NCBI RefSeq assembly: GCF_011045095.1
Contig: NZ_JAALDL010000002.1
Location: 516,307 to 580,306 of the forward strand
Source of the DNA: Grimontia sedimenti
GTDB taxonomy: Bacteria; Pseudomonadota; Gammaproteobacteria; Enterobacterales; Vibrionaceae
Reading direction: 5' to 3'
DNA: 64,000 bases
The position numbers and the translations under genes are program-made. A model generated the notes under the pieces. The model searched no databases, was not told where the DNA came from, and was given only the letters and a program-made list of their open reading frames with translations. Positions 36,185-46,038 of this stretch are shown piece by piece (positions within the stretch are counted from its first letter, which is position 1; every line of letters begins with the position of its first letter).

Positions 36185-36601
36185 TTAACCTTCAAACACT
36201 GCTGTGTCTTTTTTCTCGTCTTGATGGACATCATCACCGCCACCAGAGCCCGGCTTCTGACCGCGTCCTTTCGGATCTGGGCCAAACTGATTTGGACCCG
36301 GTGTACCATCAAGAATACCTAACTCCACCAGCGCGAAGATAGGACCTACCAACGGAAGAAAAGTCACAATAATCCACCAAGGACTCTTGTTTCTGTCTTT
36401 CAGACGTTTGATATTCAGTGCGATAGAAGCATAAATGGCAAACAGTGAAATCGCCAATGCCAGTGCATCAAGCACTACATTCCCACCCTGATAGAAGAAA
36501 GTTGGCAGCACCATAATCAATACCGGGACGCTGTACAGCCAGTAATCTCGGCGTCGCATCCGGCCTTCAAAGGAGAGCAGTGCCCACTTTTGATTGTTCA
36601 T
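36185..36601 (-). CDS. DUF805 inner-membrane protein
   Basis: 138 residues. The DUF805 start MNNQKWALLSFEGRMRRRDYW is followed by three or four hydrophobic segments (to FLPLVGPIFALVELGIL), then a Gly/Pro/Asp-rich hydrophilic tail of ~40 residues (GPNQFGPDPKGRGQKPG). Similar tails are usual for this family. Molecular role unknown. It is eight bases after sohB and probably co-transcribed. Confidence 0.85.
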   Translation of the reverse strand: MNNQKWALLSFEGRMRRRDYWLYSVPVLIMVLPTFFYQGGNVVLDALALAISLFAIYASIALNIKRLKDRNKSPWWIIVTFLPLVGPIFALVELGILDGTPGPNQFGPDPKGRGQKPGSGGGDDVHQDEKKDTAVFEG

Positions 36602-36609
36602 TTTTACTC

Positions 36610-37668
36610 CTAAACGATTGGTCGCTGACCGCGGCTAATCCACTTCAGCAGCACGCGGTCTAGCGCTTCTGCCGACGCACCGGCCAGTTTTTCTGCCAGT
36701 TTCTTGCGTTGAACATAACGCACGCCCAGCACATCTTTTTCTTTCACTGCCGACACCAGATAATCGTCACTGGTTCCAATGCTGTCAATTAATCCCAGTG
36801 GCAGTGCCTGATTGCCAAACCAATGCTCACCAGTAGCCACTTTTTCAAGATCTAATGATGGACGGTGGTCAGCAATAAAGTCTTTGAACAGTGTGTGAGT
36901 TTCTTCCAGCTCACTAACAAATTTCTCACGTGCCTTGTCGGTGTTTTCGCCAAACATGGTTAACGTGCGTTTGAATTCACCTGCAGTCAATTGCTCAAAT
37001 TCAATGTCATGCTTTTTAAGCAGTTTGTTGAAGTTTGGCAACTGTGCAATCACACCGATGGAACCTACTACGGCAAAAGGCGCTGCAACGATCTTGTCTG
37101 CCACACATGCCATCATATAACCGCCACTTGCAGCCACTTTATCCACCGCAGCTGTCAGCGGTATACCTGCTTGCTTGATGCGATCAAGCTGTGAAGAAGC
37201 AAGGCCATATGCGTGAACCATACCGCCACCACTTTCAAGGCGCACCAGCACTTCATCACCCTCTTTGGCAACAGCCAGAATTGCCGTCACTTCTTCGCGC
37301 AAAGAAGTTACTTCACGTGCATCGATACTGCCTTTAAAATCCAAGACGAAAACATGTGGTTTACGGCTTTGTTCCAGCGTTGCCGTATCTGTCATTTTCT
37401 TCGCTTCGTTCTTGGCTTCTTTAGCCTTCGCTTTCTCCGCTTTTTTATCTGCTTTGTCGCGCGCTTTTAATGCCGCTTCATCGTAGAGATGCGATTCCAT
37501 CGAATGCACTAAATCTTTATGTTTTTCAGTCAGGTTAGTGATTTCCAACTCACCTTTTTGAGACTGTTTTCCGCCAGCGCTTTTAGCAATAATAAGCACG
37601 ACGATCACGGCGACTGCAAAGGTCAGCACTTTCGCCAGGAAAAGGCCGTAATCAAGCAAGAATTCCAA
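36610..37668 (-). CDS. sohB: SohB, S49-family membrane peptidase
   Basis: 352 residues, the length of E. coli SohB. An N-terminal hydrophobic anchor (about 8-28) is followed by a Lys-rich linker (KADKKAEKAKAKEAKNEAKK), then the S49/SppA-like domain: VFVLDFKGSIDA, the nucleophile Ser in VAASGGYMMACVADKI, and the region of the Lys partner in GSIGVIAQLPNFNKLLKKHDI. It probably degrades membrane-associated peptides on the periplasmic side. It heads a two-gene unit with the DUF805 gene, divergent from yciK. Confidence 0.92.
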   Translation of the reverse strand: MEFLLDYGLFLAKVLTFAVAVIVVLIIAKSAGGKQSQKGELEITNLTEKHKDLVHSMESHLYDEAALKARDKADKKAEKAKAKEAKNEAKKMTDTATLEQSRKPHVFVLDFKGSIDAREVTSLREEVTAILAVAKEGDEVLVRLESGGGMVHAYGLASSQLDRIKQAGIPLTAAVDKVAASGGYMMACVADKIVAAPFAVVGSIGVIAQLPNFNKLLKKHDIEFEQLTAGEFKRTLTMFGENTDKAREKFVSELEETHTLFKDFIADHRPSLDLEKVATGEHWFGNQALPLGLIDSIGTSDDYLVSAVKEKDVLGVRYVQRKKLAEKLAGASAEALDRVLLKWISRGQRPIV

Positions 37669-37913
37669 ACTTAGTTCCTCGTTTATTGTTGTTTCTGTGT
37701 ACTTTTATTGAGCACAGATTTATGTGAATCCCGTCATTCTACTAGACATGAATACCCAAACAACCTCGTATGTCGCTTTCTTTACATCACCAGGTTGTTT
37801 CTTCTTCCCAAGCAGCCTTAAAATGCGAGCTTACAACAGTGCCTTTCACTCGCATGATGACGAGTGGCAAGTTTAGCAGGCACGCAAGATCAAAATGAAA
37901 AGGATATTGTAAC

Positions 37914-38657
37914 GTGGAGTATCAAGTAGCAGCCGACGCATTGAATGGCAAAGTGATTCTGGTTACCGGCGCAGGCGACGGTATTGGCCGCCAGGCTGCC
38001 ATCAGTTACGCACAACACGGTGCAACAGTGATTTTGCTGGGACGCACAGTGAAGAAACTGGAAAGCGTTTACGACGAAATCGAAGCAGCAGGTTACCCGC
38101 AGCCAGCGATCATTCCACTCGATATGATGGGTGCAACCCGCCAGCATTATTTGGATATGACCGACACCATCGAGCAGCAGTTCGGTAAGCTGGACGGTGT
38201 TTTACACAACGCAGGCATGCTGGGCGTGCTGAGCCCATTCGATCAAATAGAAGAAAAAGCCTACGACGAAGTCATGCAGGTGAACGTGAAAGCGACCTTC
38301 CTGATGACACAAGCGCTAATGCCTTTGATTCAAAAATCTGAAGATGGCCGTATCGTTTTCACCTCATCGACAGTGGGGCATTCAGGACGCGCATTCTGGG
38401 GCACCTACGCTATCTCTAAATTCGCGACTGAAGGTATGATGCAGGTGCTGGCTGATGAGCTCAGCAACACCACGGTGAAGGTCAACGCCATCAATCCAGG
38501 GGGTACGCGCACTAAAATGCGCGCCTCAGCTTTCCCTGCCGAAGATGCCAACAACCTTAAGACACCACTGGATATCATGCCACTATACCTTTACCTGATG
38601 GCACCTGAGGGTAAAGACGTGAATGGTCAGTGTATTGATGCTCAACCGAAGCGCTAG
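37914..38657 (+). CDS. yciK: YciK-type short-chain dehydrogenase
   Basis: 247 residues of the SDR family: VTGAGDGIGRQAAISYA (cofactor Gly-rich turn), HNAGML, the catalytic Ser in VFTSSTVG and Tyr-Lys in YAISKFATEG. E. coli yciK has the same neighbourhood near sohB/topA. Substrate unknown. Translation starts at a GTG (37914) eight bases after AAGG. A 7-bp tandem repeat begins immediately after the stop. Confidence 0.9.
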   Translation: MEYQVAADALNGKVILVTGAGDGIGRQAAISYAQHGATVILLGRTVKKLESVYDEIEAAGYPQPAIIPLDMMGATRQHYLDMTDTIEQQFGKLDGVLHNAGMLGVLSPFDQIEEKAYDEVMQVNVKATFLMTQALMPLIQKSEDGRIVFTSSTVGHSGRAFWGTYAISKFATEGMMQVLADELSNTTVKVNAINPGGTRTKMRASAFPAEDANNLKTPLDIMPLYLYLMAPEGKDVNGQCIDAQPKR

Positions 38658-38658
38658 C

Positions 38659-38700
38659 GAGATACGAGATATGAGATACGAGATACGAGATACGAGATAG
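38659..38700. repeat. Six tandem copies of GAGATAC (7 bp)
   Basis: Units 1, 3, 4 and 5 are exactly GAGATAC; unit 2 is GAGATAT and unit 6 GAGATAG. The array begins two bases after the yciK stop and is non-coding. Such arrays change length by slippage. Confidence 0.9.
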
Positions 38701-38794
38701 AAGACTGTAGTTGAGCTTCCACAGATAGTCTTTTATCTGCTCTTTCTATATTCTGCTCTGGCTAATCACTGCTCTTTTTCGGTTTCATAACGAC

Positions 38795-38820
38795 AAAAGC
38801 CAGCATCTCTGCTGGCTTTT
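38795..38820 (-). terminator. rluB terminator
   Basis: AAAAGCCAGC / GCTGGCTTTT, a 10-bp stem with a 6-base loop, after the minus-strand rluB stop (38841). It ends in a T tract on either strand. Confidence 0.85.
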
Positions 38821-38840
38821 TCTTTACATATTCCAAACCA

Positions 38841-39836
38841 TTAACGTGGTTTGCGATTTCCACCTGTCTTCTTCTGACGAGTAGAAGACTGACCGGAACG
38901 GTTTGCGCCAGGCTTACCTGGACGACCGCCACCTGTGCGGGTGCGGTTACCGGCTGGTTGACCACCACGACGATTACGTGGCTTGCGGGTTTCACCAGAC
39001 TCAACACGCTCTTCATAACGACGCACTGCACGACGAATCTTTTGCGCACGCGCTTTACGCTTCTTGGTTTCTGGGTCGATCATGGTTTCTTGTTCTGCAC
39101 GCAGTTCTACCATCTCGCGAAGATAGTTCACATCGCTCAGTTCAAGCTCCATCCAACCGCCACGAGGCAGTTCTTTGCTCAGGTAGATATCACCATAGCG
39201 AACACGCTTAAGACGACTCACAGTCACGCCCTGAGTTTCCCAAAGACGACGTACTTCGCGGTTACGACCTTCAGTGATCACTACGTAGAAGGTGTGGTTT
39301 GAACCTTCACCACCTGCGTAAACCACGTCTTCGAAACGTGCTTCACCGTCTTCCAGTTCAACGCCGCGAACCAGATTACGGACCATCTCTTCGTTAACTT
39401 CGCCGAATACACGAACCATGTATTCGCGCTGCACCTGACGGCTTGGGTGCATCAAACGGTTTGCCAATTCACCATCTGTGGTGAAAAGCAGAAGACCTGA
39501 GGTGTTTGCGTCCAGACGGCCTACTGCCACCCAACGCGCGCCATTCAGGCGTGGCAGGCGGTCAAACACAGTGCGGCGACCTTCTGGATCGCTGCGGGTA
39601 CACAATTCGCCTTCCGGCTTGTTGTATGCCAGAACACGACAAACTTGTTCAGAAGACGCAGAAATTTGCACATGGTGACCATCAACACGTACGTTAGCAT
39701 TCAGGTCTTCCAAACGGTCGCCCAGTTTTGCTACTACACCGTTAACACTCACTCGGCCAGACTGAATCATGCCCTCGATTTCACGACGTGAACCAAGACC
39801 TGCACGGGCCAGCACCTTCTGTAATTTTTCGCTCAT
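38841..39836 (-). CDS. rluB: RluB, 23S rRNA pseudouridine-2605 synthase
   Basis: 331 residues. An N-terminal S4 RNA-binding domain ([29 protein letters not shown]) is followed by the RsuA-type catalytic core with the Asp in [20 protein letters not shown] and NREVRRLW. The last ~75 residues are Arg/Gly-rich and disordered ([20 protein letters not shown]), as in other RluB proteins, probably contacting rRNA. The trpH-yciO-rluB order on this strand matches the upstream neighbourhood of trp in related bacteria. Confidence 0.93.
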   Translation of the reverse strand: MSEKLQKVLARAGLGSRREIEGMIQSGRVSVNGVVAKLGDRLEDLNANVRVDGHHVQISASSEQVCRVLAYNKPEGELCTRSDPEGRRTVFDRLPRLNGARWVAVGRLDANTSGLLLFTTDGELANRLMHPSRQVQREYMVRVFGEVNEEMVRNLVRGVELEDGEARFEDVVYAGGEGSNHTFYVVITEGRNREVRRLWETQGVTVSRLKRVRYGDIYLSKELPRGGWMELELSDVNYLREMVELRAEQETMIDPETKKRKARAQKIRRAVRRYEERVESGETRKPRNRRGGQPAGNRTRTGGGRPGKPGANRSGQSSTRQKKTGGNRKPR

Positions 39837-40060
39837 TGACTAACTACCTTACTGTCGCCTTCACAGGCGTCGATGTCGGAAAGAAAACCTTTGGAGGCGC
39901 GACTGAGCGCGGATCTAAGGCAACGGCGTATTATGCCAAAATGCACACAATGACACCACATAATTTCACGGAATCGATAATGGCTGAATCTGGCAATTTT
40001 CGTTTGCACTCAGCGATTTTATTTAACTGAGAGTTTTTGCCCAATTGCCCCTCTTCTAGC

Positions 40061-40681
40061 CTATTCAAAAGGAGAGGTATCGCCTGTACCACGACGGAGA
40101 ATTTCAGGCTCATCTTCGCTGAGATCGATAACTGTAGTTGGCTGCTCGCCCAGATAGCCACCGTTGAGAATACAGTCAACGGCATGTTCTAACTGGTCGC
40201 GGATTGCTTCCGGATCTGACTCTGTATGCTCATTCCCCGGTAAGATTAGCGATGTCGACATCATCGGCTCGCCCAACGCCTCAAGTAAATCCAACGCAAT
40301 TTGGTTTTCCGGCACGCGGATACCGATGGTTTTACGCTTAGGGTTCATCAGTCGACGAGGGACTTCTTTAGTCGCTTTCAAGATAAATGTGTAACAACCC
40401 GGCGTATTGTTCCGAATCAAGCGGTAGGCACTGTTGTCGACACGGGCATAGACCGACAGCTCAGATAAATCACGACACATCAGCGTGAAGTTATGTCTGT
40501 CATCCAGTCGGCGAATTCGACAGATTCGCTCAAGTGCTTGTTTGTTTTCCAATTGGCAACCCAGCGCATAACCAGAATCCGTTGGGTAGATAATCACGCC
40601 ACCGTTACGAACAATCGCAACAGCTTGATTGATAAGACGTGCTTGCGGGTTTTCAGGATGCACGTAAAAGAATTGGCTCAC
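40061..40681 (-). CDS. yciO: YciO, Sua5/YrdC-domain protein
   Basis: 206 residues. The YrdC fold begins [26 protein letters not shown] and continues with [35 protein letters not shown] and RKTIGIRVP. Sua5/YrdC relatives make threonylcarbamoyl-AMP for tRNA; YciO is a paralogue with weak activity. It overlaps trpH by four bases, so the two are translationally coupled. Confidence 0.92.
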   Translation of the reverse strand: MSQFFYVHPENPQARLINQAVAIVRNGGVIIYPTDSGYALGCQLENKQALERICRIRRLDDRHNFTLMCRDLSELSVYARVDNSAYRLIRNNTPGCYTFILKATKEVPRRLMNPKRKTIGIRVPENQIALDLLEALGEPMMSTSLILPGNEHTESDPEAIRDQLEHAVDCILNGGYLGEQPTTVIDLSEDEPEILRRGTGDTSPFE

Positions 40682-41553
40682 ACTTCCTCCTCATGAGGCA
40701 TTTCTGCCCCGGCAATCTCGGGCAAAGACCAGTTTTCCCAGACTTCCTTACAACCTTTCGGTAAGTATAAGTTACGACCCAACTCCAGCCACGGTGAAGG
40801 GTAATGAAAATCAGAGCCTTGGGAACCAGCTAACCCGAACTGAATAGCATAGTCGCCCAGCAGACGACGTTCATTGGGCGATTGTTGTGGCTGAGCAACT
40901 TCCATTGCATCACCACCTGCATCAACAAAAGCCTGAAGCAGGCGTTTCAACCATTTAGCGGTAAGTTTATACCGACCAGGATGAGCCAGCACGGCTTGAC
41001 CACCCGCTTTGTGAATAACATCAACGGCTTCCTGAATCGTACACCAGTTTGGTGGTACATAACCCGGGTTTCCGCGGGTTAGATATTTTTTGAATACGGC
41101 CTGCATGTTTTTCACATGCCCCTGCTCCACCATCCAACGGGCAAAGTGGGCGCGTGTAAGCGCGACATCGCCTGCCAGCGCTTTTGTGCCTTCGAGCGCG
41201 CCGGGCATACGCTGCTTTTCCAAGCGTTCTGCAATTTGTACTGCACGTTCATCGCGGCGCGCTGACTGCTCTACGATCAGCTTCTGCAATTCAGGAGACT
41301 CAGGATCGATATTGAGACCGACGACATGGATGTCTTTGTTTTCCCAAACTGTCGATATTTCAATACCATTGACGATGTGTAACGGCAGATTGTCACGGGC
41401 GACGACTGCTTTGGCTTCTTCCAGTCCTGCCACCGTATCGTGATCGGTAATCGCCAACACATTGACGCGAAAATCAACCGCGCGCTTGACCAAGTCTTCC
41501 GGTGTGAAGCGCCCATCCGACGCTGTTGTGTGGCTATGTAGATCAAATAGCAT
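40678..41553 (-). CDS. trpH: TrpH/RnaM (YciV), PHP-domain 5'-3' exoribonuclease/phosphatase
   Basis: 291 residues with a PHP metal-binding domain: [51 protein letters not shown] and [10 protein letters not shown] supply the trinuclear metal ligands. E. coli RnaM removes nucleotides from 5' ends, including 5S and 23S rRNA maturation. It starts 22 bases from the -35 of the divergent trp promoter, so TrpR bound there might also affect trpH-yciO; that is inferred. Confidence 0.92.
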   Translation of the reverse strand: MLFDLHSHTTASDGRFTPEDLVKRAVDFRVNVLAITDHDTVAGLEEAKAVVARDNLPLHIVNGIEISTVWENKDIHVVGLNIDPESPELQKLIVEQSARRDERAVQIAERLEKQRMPGALEGTKALAGDVALTRAHFARWMVEQGHVKNMQAVFKKYLTRGNPGYVPPNWCTIQEAVDVIHKAGGQAVLAHPGRYKLTAKWLKRLLQAFVDAGGDAMEVAQPQQSPNERRLLGDYAIQFGLAGSQGSDFHYPSPWLELGRNLYLPKGCKEVWENWSLPEIAGAEMPHEEEV

Positions 41554-41574
41554 TCATTTTCTTCTATTTGTTGC

Positions 41575-41607
41575 TTGACTTCGCCAACATATACTAGTTA
41601 ACTAGTA
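41575..41607 (+). promoter_or_regulatory. trp promoter with overlapping TrpR operator
   Basis: TTGACT (41575-41580), a 17-base spacer and TTAACT (41598-41603), the same -10 as the E. coli trp promoter. The operator ACTAGTTAACTAGT is a perfect palindrome at 41593-41606 covering the -10, and agrees with the TrpR consensus. Repression by TrpR-tryptophan is a confident inference. Confidence 0.93.
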
Positions 41608-41639
41608 CACGATTACTTATTCAAATGGATATCGTCTTC

Positions 41640-41702
41640 ATGGTACAGCATAACCTCATCCAACAAACAGCACTGATTAACTGGTGGTGGCACTCCCAAT
41701 AG
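41640..41702 (+). CDS. trpL: trp leader peptide
   Basis: 20 residues, MVQHNLIQQTALINWWWHSQ. Three consecutive Trp codons near the end sense tryptophanyl-tRNA supply. The stop codon TAG overlaps the first base of the antiterminator strand (GCGGGC at 41702), so a ribosome stalled at the Trp codons leaves that strand free to pair. E. coli has two Trp codons; three or more are seen in some Vibrionaceae. Confidence 0.93.
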   Translation: MVQHNLIQQTALINWWWHSQ

Positions 41703-41768
41703 CGGGCGGTGTGATGAGTGATATCTCAAGGAAAGACGACACCAAGCCCGCATAACGCGGGTTTTTTT
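41702..41768 (+). terminator. trp attenuator and antiterminator
   Basis: The terminator stem CCCGC-ATAAC-GCGGG at 41747-41761 with adjoining A-T pairs is followed by seven T. The antiterminator strand GCGGGC at 41702-41707 is the exact complement of GCCCGC at 41746-41751, so the two structures are mutually exclusive, as required for attenuation. Confidence 0.9.
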
Positions 41769-41823
41769 GTACCTATTTTTTCCCGGAAACTGGATTGGGA
41801 ATGACAAGCTAAGGACTCAGATT

Positions 41824-42837
41824 ATGATCATCGTGCTAAAGCCTCAGGCAACAGAACAAGAAGCAAAACACATCCTGAACAAGATTGAGAACGCTGGCTT
41901 GAAGCCACTTTACATGCCGGGTGTAGAGCGTATTGTTTTGGGCGCACTGGGTGATGAACGCGTATTACAGAAGCTTCATCTGGAAAGCGACCCACTGGTT
42001 GAAGAAGTTAAACCTATCCTGACCAAATACAAAATGGTGTCCCGCGAAGTACAGGCACACAACAGCGTGGTCCGTATCGGTAATGTGCCAGTTGGCGGCG
42101 ACAAATTCGCGGTTATTGCTGGTCCTTGCTCTGTAGAATCCGAACAACAACTGATGTCTGTTGCAGATGTCGTCAAAGGTCATGGCGCGGTTGCCCTTCG
42201 CGGCGGCGCTTACAAACCACGCACCAGCCCTTATGACTTCCAAGGCATGGGCGTTGAAGGCCTGAAATTGCTTAAACAAGCAAGTGAAGCCACTGGCATG
42301 CCAACTGTTTCTGAAGTCATGGAAGTCGGTCAGGTTGATTCACTGTGTGAATACATCGACTGCTTGCAAATTGGCGCGCGTAATATGCAGAACTACGGAT
42401 TGTTAAAAGCCGTGGGCGAAACTGGTAAACCGATCTTGTTAAAACGCGGACTTTCCGCCACTATCGAGGAACTGTTGCTGGCGGCAGAATATATCTATGA
42501 TGCTGGCAACCCGAACATTATTCTCTGTGAGCGCGGCATTCGTACATTTGAAACAGCAACGCGTAATACTTTGGATTTAAATGCAGTCGCTTACATCAAG
42601 CAGCGCAGCCACTTGCCCGTGGTCGTCGACCCAAGTCATGGCACCGGCGTACGTGAGCTTGTCATTCCATTGTCTCGTGCGGCAGCAGCGGTAGGCGCCG
42701 ACGGTATCATCGTTGAAAGCCACCTCAATCCAGCAGAAGCGCTGTCAGATGGGCATCAAGCACTGACAGGGGAAATGTTCGCGCAGTTAATGCAAGAATT
42801 GAAACCATTTGTAGAAGCAGCAGGGAGAACGCTGTGA
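41824..42837 (+). CDS. DAHP synthase, type I-beta with N-terminal ACT-like domain
   Basis: 337 residues. It condenses phosphoenolpyruvate and erythrose-4-phosphate in the first step of aromatic synthesis. Residues 1-66 ([20 protein letters not shown]) are a ferredoxin-like regulatory domain as in Thermotoga AroF; catalytic signs are [10 protein letters not shown] at 97-106, [21 protein letters not shown] and [13 protein letters not shown]. This is not the longer enteric AroF/G/H type. It is the first structural gene behind the trp attenuator (ATG 41824 after AAGGA) and its stop overlaps the trpE start, so its expression follows tryptophan supply. Confidence 0.92.
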   Translation: MIIVLKPQATEQEAKHILNKIENAGLKPLYMPGVERIVLGALGDERVLQKLHLESDPLVEEVKPILTKYKMVSREVQAHNSVVRIGNVPVGGDKFAVIAGPCSVESEQQLMSVADVVKGHGAVALRGGAYKPRTSPYDFQGMGVEGLKLLKQASEATGMPTVSEVMEVGQVDSLCEYIDCLQIGARNMQNYGLLKAVGETGKPILLKRGLSATIEELLLAAEYIYDAGNPNIILCERGIRTFETATRNTLDLNAVAYIKQRSHLPVVVDPSHGTGVRELVIPLSRAAAAVGADGIIVESHLNPAEALSDGHQALTGEMFAQLMQELKPFVEAAGRTL

Positions 42838-44411
42838 AAAACCACGCTTTAAATAAAGGCGAACTCGACGTATTGAGCCTGGATGTGCCATACGTCGCTG
42901 CACCCACTGAATTGTATGCGGCGATCTGTCAGGATCGCCCACATAGTCTGTTACTAGAATCTGCCGAGATTGATTCCAAACAGGATCTCAAAAGCCTGAT
43001 GTTGGTCGACGCGGCAGTGCGTATCGTTTGTCGTGGCCACACGGTTGAACTCGAAGCTAAGAGCCAAAACGGCCACAACGTGCTTGATGCCGTTGAAGCC
43101 GAGCTCGTCAGACAACAAATTGCTATCGAAAGTGAGCGTCAGCCAGAGCTGCTGACCTTACACTTTGCTGAAGAAAACCGCACACTGGATGAAGACGCCC
43201 GTCTGCGCCAGCCATCCCCTTTTGATGCGCTGCGTTTGGTTCAGCATGCTTTCAAACTGGATGGTCTGCCAGACGAAGCATTATTTGTCGGTGGTTTGTT
43301 TGCGTACGACTTAGTCGCGCAATTTGAACCACTGCCAGACGTGGAATCCGGTAACCGTTGTCCTGACTACCTGTTTTATGTTGCGGAAACCCTTTTGGTT
43401 ATCGACCACCAGCGTCGCAAAGCCAAACTTCAGGCAACCCAGTTTGGTGGTAACGAAAACACCGAAACCTATTTTGATTTGAGCCGCCGCTTACAGGCGA
43501 TTCGGGAAAGCTGCCTGAATCCAACCGAAATGCCTTCTGCGAAGCAACTGGACAGTGTTGATGTAGCCGTATCCGTTAGCGACGAAGATTTCTGCAATGC
43601 GGTCGATGAGCTCAAAGGCTACGTGGTAAAAGGCGATGTTTTCCAAGTTGTTCCAAGCCGTCGCTTCACTTTGCCATGCCCTTCCCCGCTAAACGCATAC
43701 CTAAAGCTCAAACAAGGCAATCCGAGCCCTTACATGTTCTACATGCAGGACGAGGAGTTCACCCTGTTTGGCGCATCTCCGGAAAGTGCGCTGAAATACA
43801 GCAAAGACACCAATCAAGTTGAAATCTACCCAATCGCAGGTACTCGCCATCGCGGCAAAAACAGCGATGGTTCTATCAACCTTGATCTGGATGGTCGCAT
43901 AGAGCTTGAACTTCGCAACGACATAAAAGAAAAAGCCGAGCACATGATGCTGGTTGACTTGGCGCGAAACGATGTGGCTCGCATCAGTGAACCTGGCACC
44001 CGCTATGTCGCTGATCTTCTTCAAGTAGACCGTTACAGTCACGTGATGCATTTGGTGTCGCGCGTTGTCGGACAGCTTCGTCATGATTTGGACGCTCTGC
44101 ACGCTTACCAAGCCTGCATGAACATGGGTACCTTGACGGGTGCACCGAAAATCCGAGCGATGCAATTGATTCGTGAGTTCGAGCAAAGCCGTCGCGGCAG
44201 CTATGGTGGCGCAGTCGGTTACATTACCGGTCACGGCGATATGGATACCTGCATCGTTATCCGCTCCGCTTATGTAGAAGATGGCATAGCGCAGGTACAA
44301 GCCGGTGCAGGTGTGGTGTTTGATTCTGTGCCTCAGGCAGAAGCAGACGAAACCCGTGGCAAAGCAGCAGCCGTTCTTACCGCCATTCGCGCAGCACATA
44401 CAGGAGCATAA
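42834..44411 (+). CDS. trpE: TrpE, anthranilate synthase component I
   Basis: 525 residues. It converts chorismate and ammonia to anthranilate with TrpG. The regulatory N-terminal half includes the tryptophan-feedback Ser in [11 protein letters not shown]. The catalytic half has [48 protein letters not shown] and YIT(G). Translation starts at GTG 42834, overlapping the DAHP synthase stop as GTGA. Confidence 0.95.
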   Translation: MKNHALNKGELDVLSLDVPYVAAPTELYAAICQDRPHSLLLESAEIDSKQDLKSLMLVDAAVRIVCRGHTVELEAKSQNGHNVLDAVEAELVRQQIAIESERQPELLTLHFAEENRTLDEDARLRQPSPFDALRLVQHAFKLDGLPDEALFVGGLFAYDLVAQFEPLPDVESGNRCPDYLFYVAETLLVIDHQRRKAKLQATQFGGNENTETYFDLSRRLQAIRESCLNPTEMPSAKQLDSVDVAVSVSDEDFCNAVDELKGYVVKGDVFQVVPSRRFTLPCPSPLNAYLKLKQGNPSPYMFYMQDEEFTLFGASPESALKYSKDTNQVEIYPIAGTRHRGKNSDGSINLDLDGRIELELRNDIKEKAEHMMLVDLARNDVARISEPGTRYVADLLQVDRYSHVMHLVSRVVGQLRHDLDALHAYQACMNMGTLTGAPKIRAMQLIREFEQSRRGSYGGAVGYITGHGDMDTCIVIRSAYVEDGIAQVQAGAGVVFDSVPQAEADETRGKAAAVLTAIRAAHTGA

Positions 44412-44413
44412 GC

Positions 44414-45013
44414 ATGAGCAATCAGGTCAATGCACATATTGTGCTCGTCGATAACTTCGACTCATTCACTTACAACCTGGTCGATCAATTCCGCTCACTC
44501 GGTTATCCAGTCACGATTTACCGAAACAGCCTGAGTGCAGACCAAATCGAACAGGCCCTGTCTGAGCTCAACAACCCAGTGGTTGTATTATCGCCAGGCC
44601 CTGGTGCACCTTCAGAAGCAGGCTGTATGCCAGAGCTGATTCTAAAACTGAAAGGCAAAGTGCCCATGATTGGTATTTGCCTTGGCCAACAAGCGATTAC
44701 CGAAGCCTATGGCGGTACTGTTGCAGGCGCAGGTGAAATCGTTCATGGCAAAGCCTCGCTAATGAAACACAACGGCCACGATGTATTTGGAAGCATCGAA
44801 AGTCCGCTGACGATTGCCCGATACCACTCTTTGGTTGCGACCAAAGTGCCGGACTCACTGGATGTGATTGCGGATGTGGATGGATTGGTGATGGCTGTTG
44901 TTAACGACGCAGACAAAGTCGTGGGTTTCCAATTCCACCCGGAATCCATTCTTACAACAAAAGGCGCAGACCTTTTAACCAATACCATTAACTGGGCTAC
45001 ACAAGCGCGCTGA
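44414..45013 (+). CDS. trpG: TrpG, anthranilate synthase glutamine amidotransferase
   Basis: 199 residues, class I amidotransferase: IVLVDNFDSFTYNLVDQFRS, LSPGPGAPSEAG, catalytic Cys in IGICLGQQAI, and His-Glu in VVGFQFHPESILT. It is a separate gene here, as in Vibrio, rather than fused to trpD as in E. coli. Two bases after trpE. Confidence 0.95.
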   Translation: MSNQVNAHIVLVDNFDSFTYNLVDQFRSLGYPVTIYRNSLSADQIEQALSELNNPVVVLSPGPGAPSEAGCMPELILKLKGKVPMIGICLGQQAITEAYGGTVAGAGEIVHGKASLMKHNGHDVFGSIESPLTIARYHSLVATKVPDSLDVIADVDGLVMAVVNDADKVVGFQFHPESILTTKGADLLTNTINWATQAR

Positions 45014-45036
45014 TTGACAAGGACAAGGAGAGCATT

Positions 45037-46038
45037 ATGGAAGCGATTATCAACAAACTTTACGACCAGACATCTTTGTCGCAGGAAGAAAGCCATCAGC
45101 TGTTTGATACCATTATCAAAGGCGAGCTTGACCCCATTCTGCTGTCAGCAGCGCTGACCGCATTAAAAATCAAAGGCGAAACGCCAGAAGAAATCGCGGG
45201 TGCAGCGTCTGCACTCACAGAAAACGCCAACCCATTCCCAACACCGGATTATGATTTCGCTGACATCGTCGGCACTGGCGGCGACGGCGCAAACACCATC
45301 AATATTTCAACCACCGCAGCATTCGTCGCCGCAGCATGTGGCGTGAAAGTCGCCAAGCACGGTAACCGCGGTGTATCAAGCAAGTCGGGTTCTTCTGATC
45401 TGTTAGCGGCATTTGGTATCGACCTGGCAATGAGCCCTGAAATCGCGCGCGGTGCACTGGATGATTTGGGTGTGTGCTTCCTGTTCGCGCCTCAGTATCA
45501 CAGCGGTGTTCGCCACGCGATGCCGGTCCGCCAAACCATGAAAACCCGCACCATCTTCAACTTGCTGGGCCCACTGATTAACCCTGCGAAGCCAACGCTG
45601 GAATTGATGGGTGTTTACGACAAAGCACTGGTTCGCCCAATTGCCGAAACTATGTTGAACCTCAACATGAAACGCGCAGCCGTTGTTCACGGCAGTGGTT
45701 TGGATGAAGTGGCGATTCACGGTGAAACAACAGTCGCGGAAATCAAAGACGGCGTCATCACCGAATACACACTGACACCGGAAGATTTTGGTGTTCAAAC
45801 CTACCCGCTTGAATCCATCAAAGGCGGAACGCCAGAAGAAAACCGCGAAATCATTTCGCAAATTCTACAAGGCAAAGGCACCGACGCGCAGCAATCTGCT
45901 GTCGCTGTTAACGTAGCATTACTGCTACGCCTGTTTGGACAAGAAGATCTCAAAGCTAACACGCAAAAAGCGCTGGATGTGATGAATAGTGGTAAGCCAT
46001 TCGAACTGGTTCAGCAACTGGCATCTCGGAGCAACTAA
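45037..46038 (+). CDS. trpD: TrpD, anthranilate phosphoribosyltransferase
   Basis: 333 residues. It transfers phosphoribosyl from PRPP to anthranilate. Motifs: IVGTGGDGANTINISTTAAFVAAACG, KHGNRGVSSKSGSSDLL and MKTRTIFNLLGPLINPAKP. Preceded by AAGGAGAGC; its stop overlaps trpC by one base (TAATG). Confidence 0.95.
   Translation: MEAIINKLYDQTSLSQEESHQLFDTIIKGELDPILLSAALTALKIKGETPEEIAGAASALTENANPFPTPDYDFADIVGTGGDGANTINISTTAAFVAAACGVKVAKHGNRGVSSKSGSSDLLAAFGIDLAMSPEIARGALDDLGVCFLFAPQYHSGVRHAMPVRQTMKTRTIFNLLGPLINPAKPTLELMGVYDKALVRPIAETMLNLNMKRAAVVHGSGLDEVAIHGETTVAEIKDGVITEYTLTPEDFGVQTYPLESIKGGTPEENREIISQILQGKGTDAQQSAVAVNVALLLRLFGQEDLKANTQKALDVMNSGKPFELVQQLASRSN

Noticed and set aside
38762-39049. 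95-codon frame overlapping the 3' end of rluB
   Set aside because: It lies in another frame of the Arg/Gly-rich rluB tail, crosses the rluB terminator, and translates to Val/Lys-rich low complexity.
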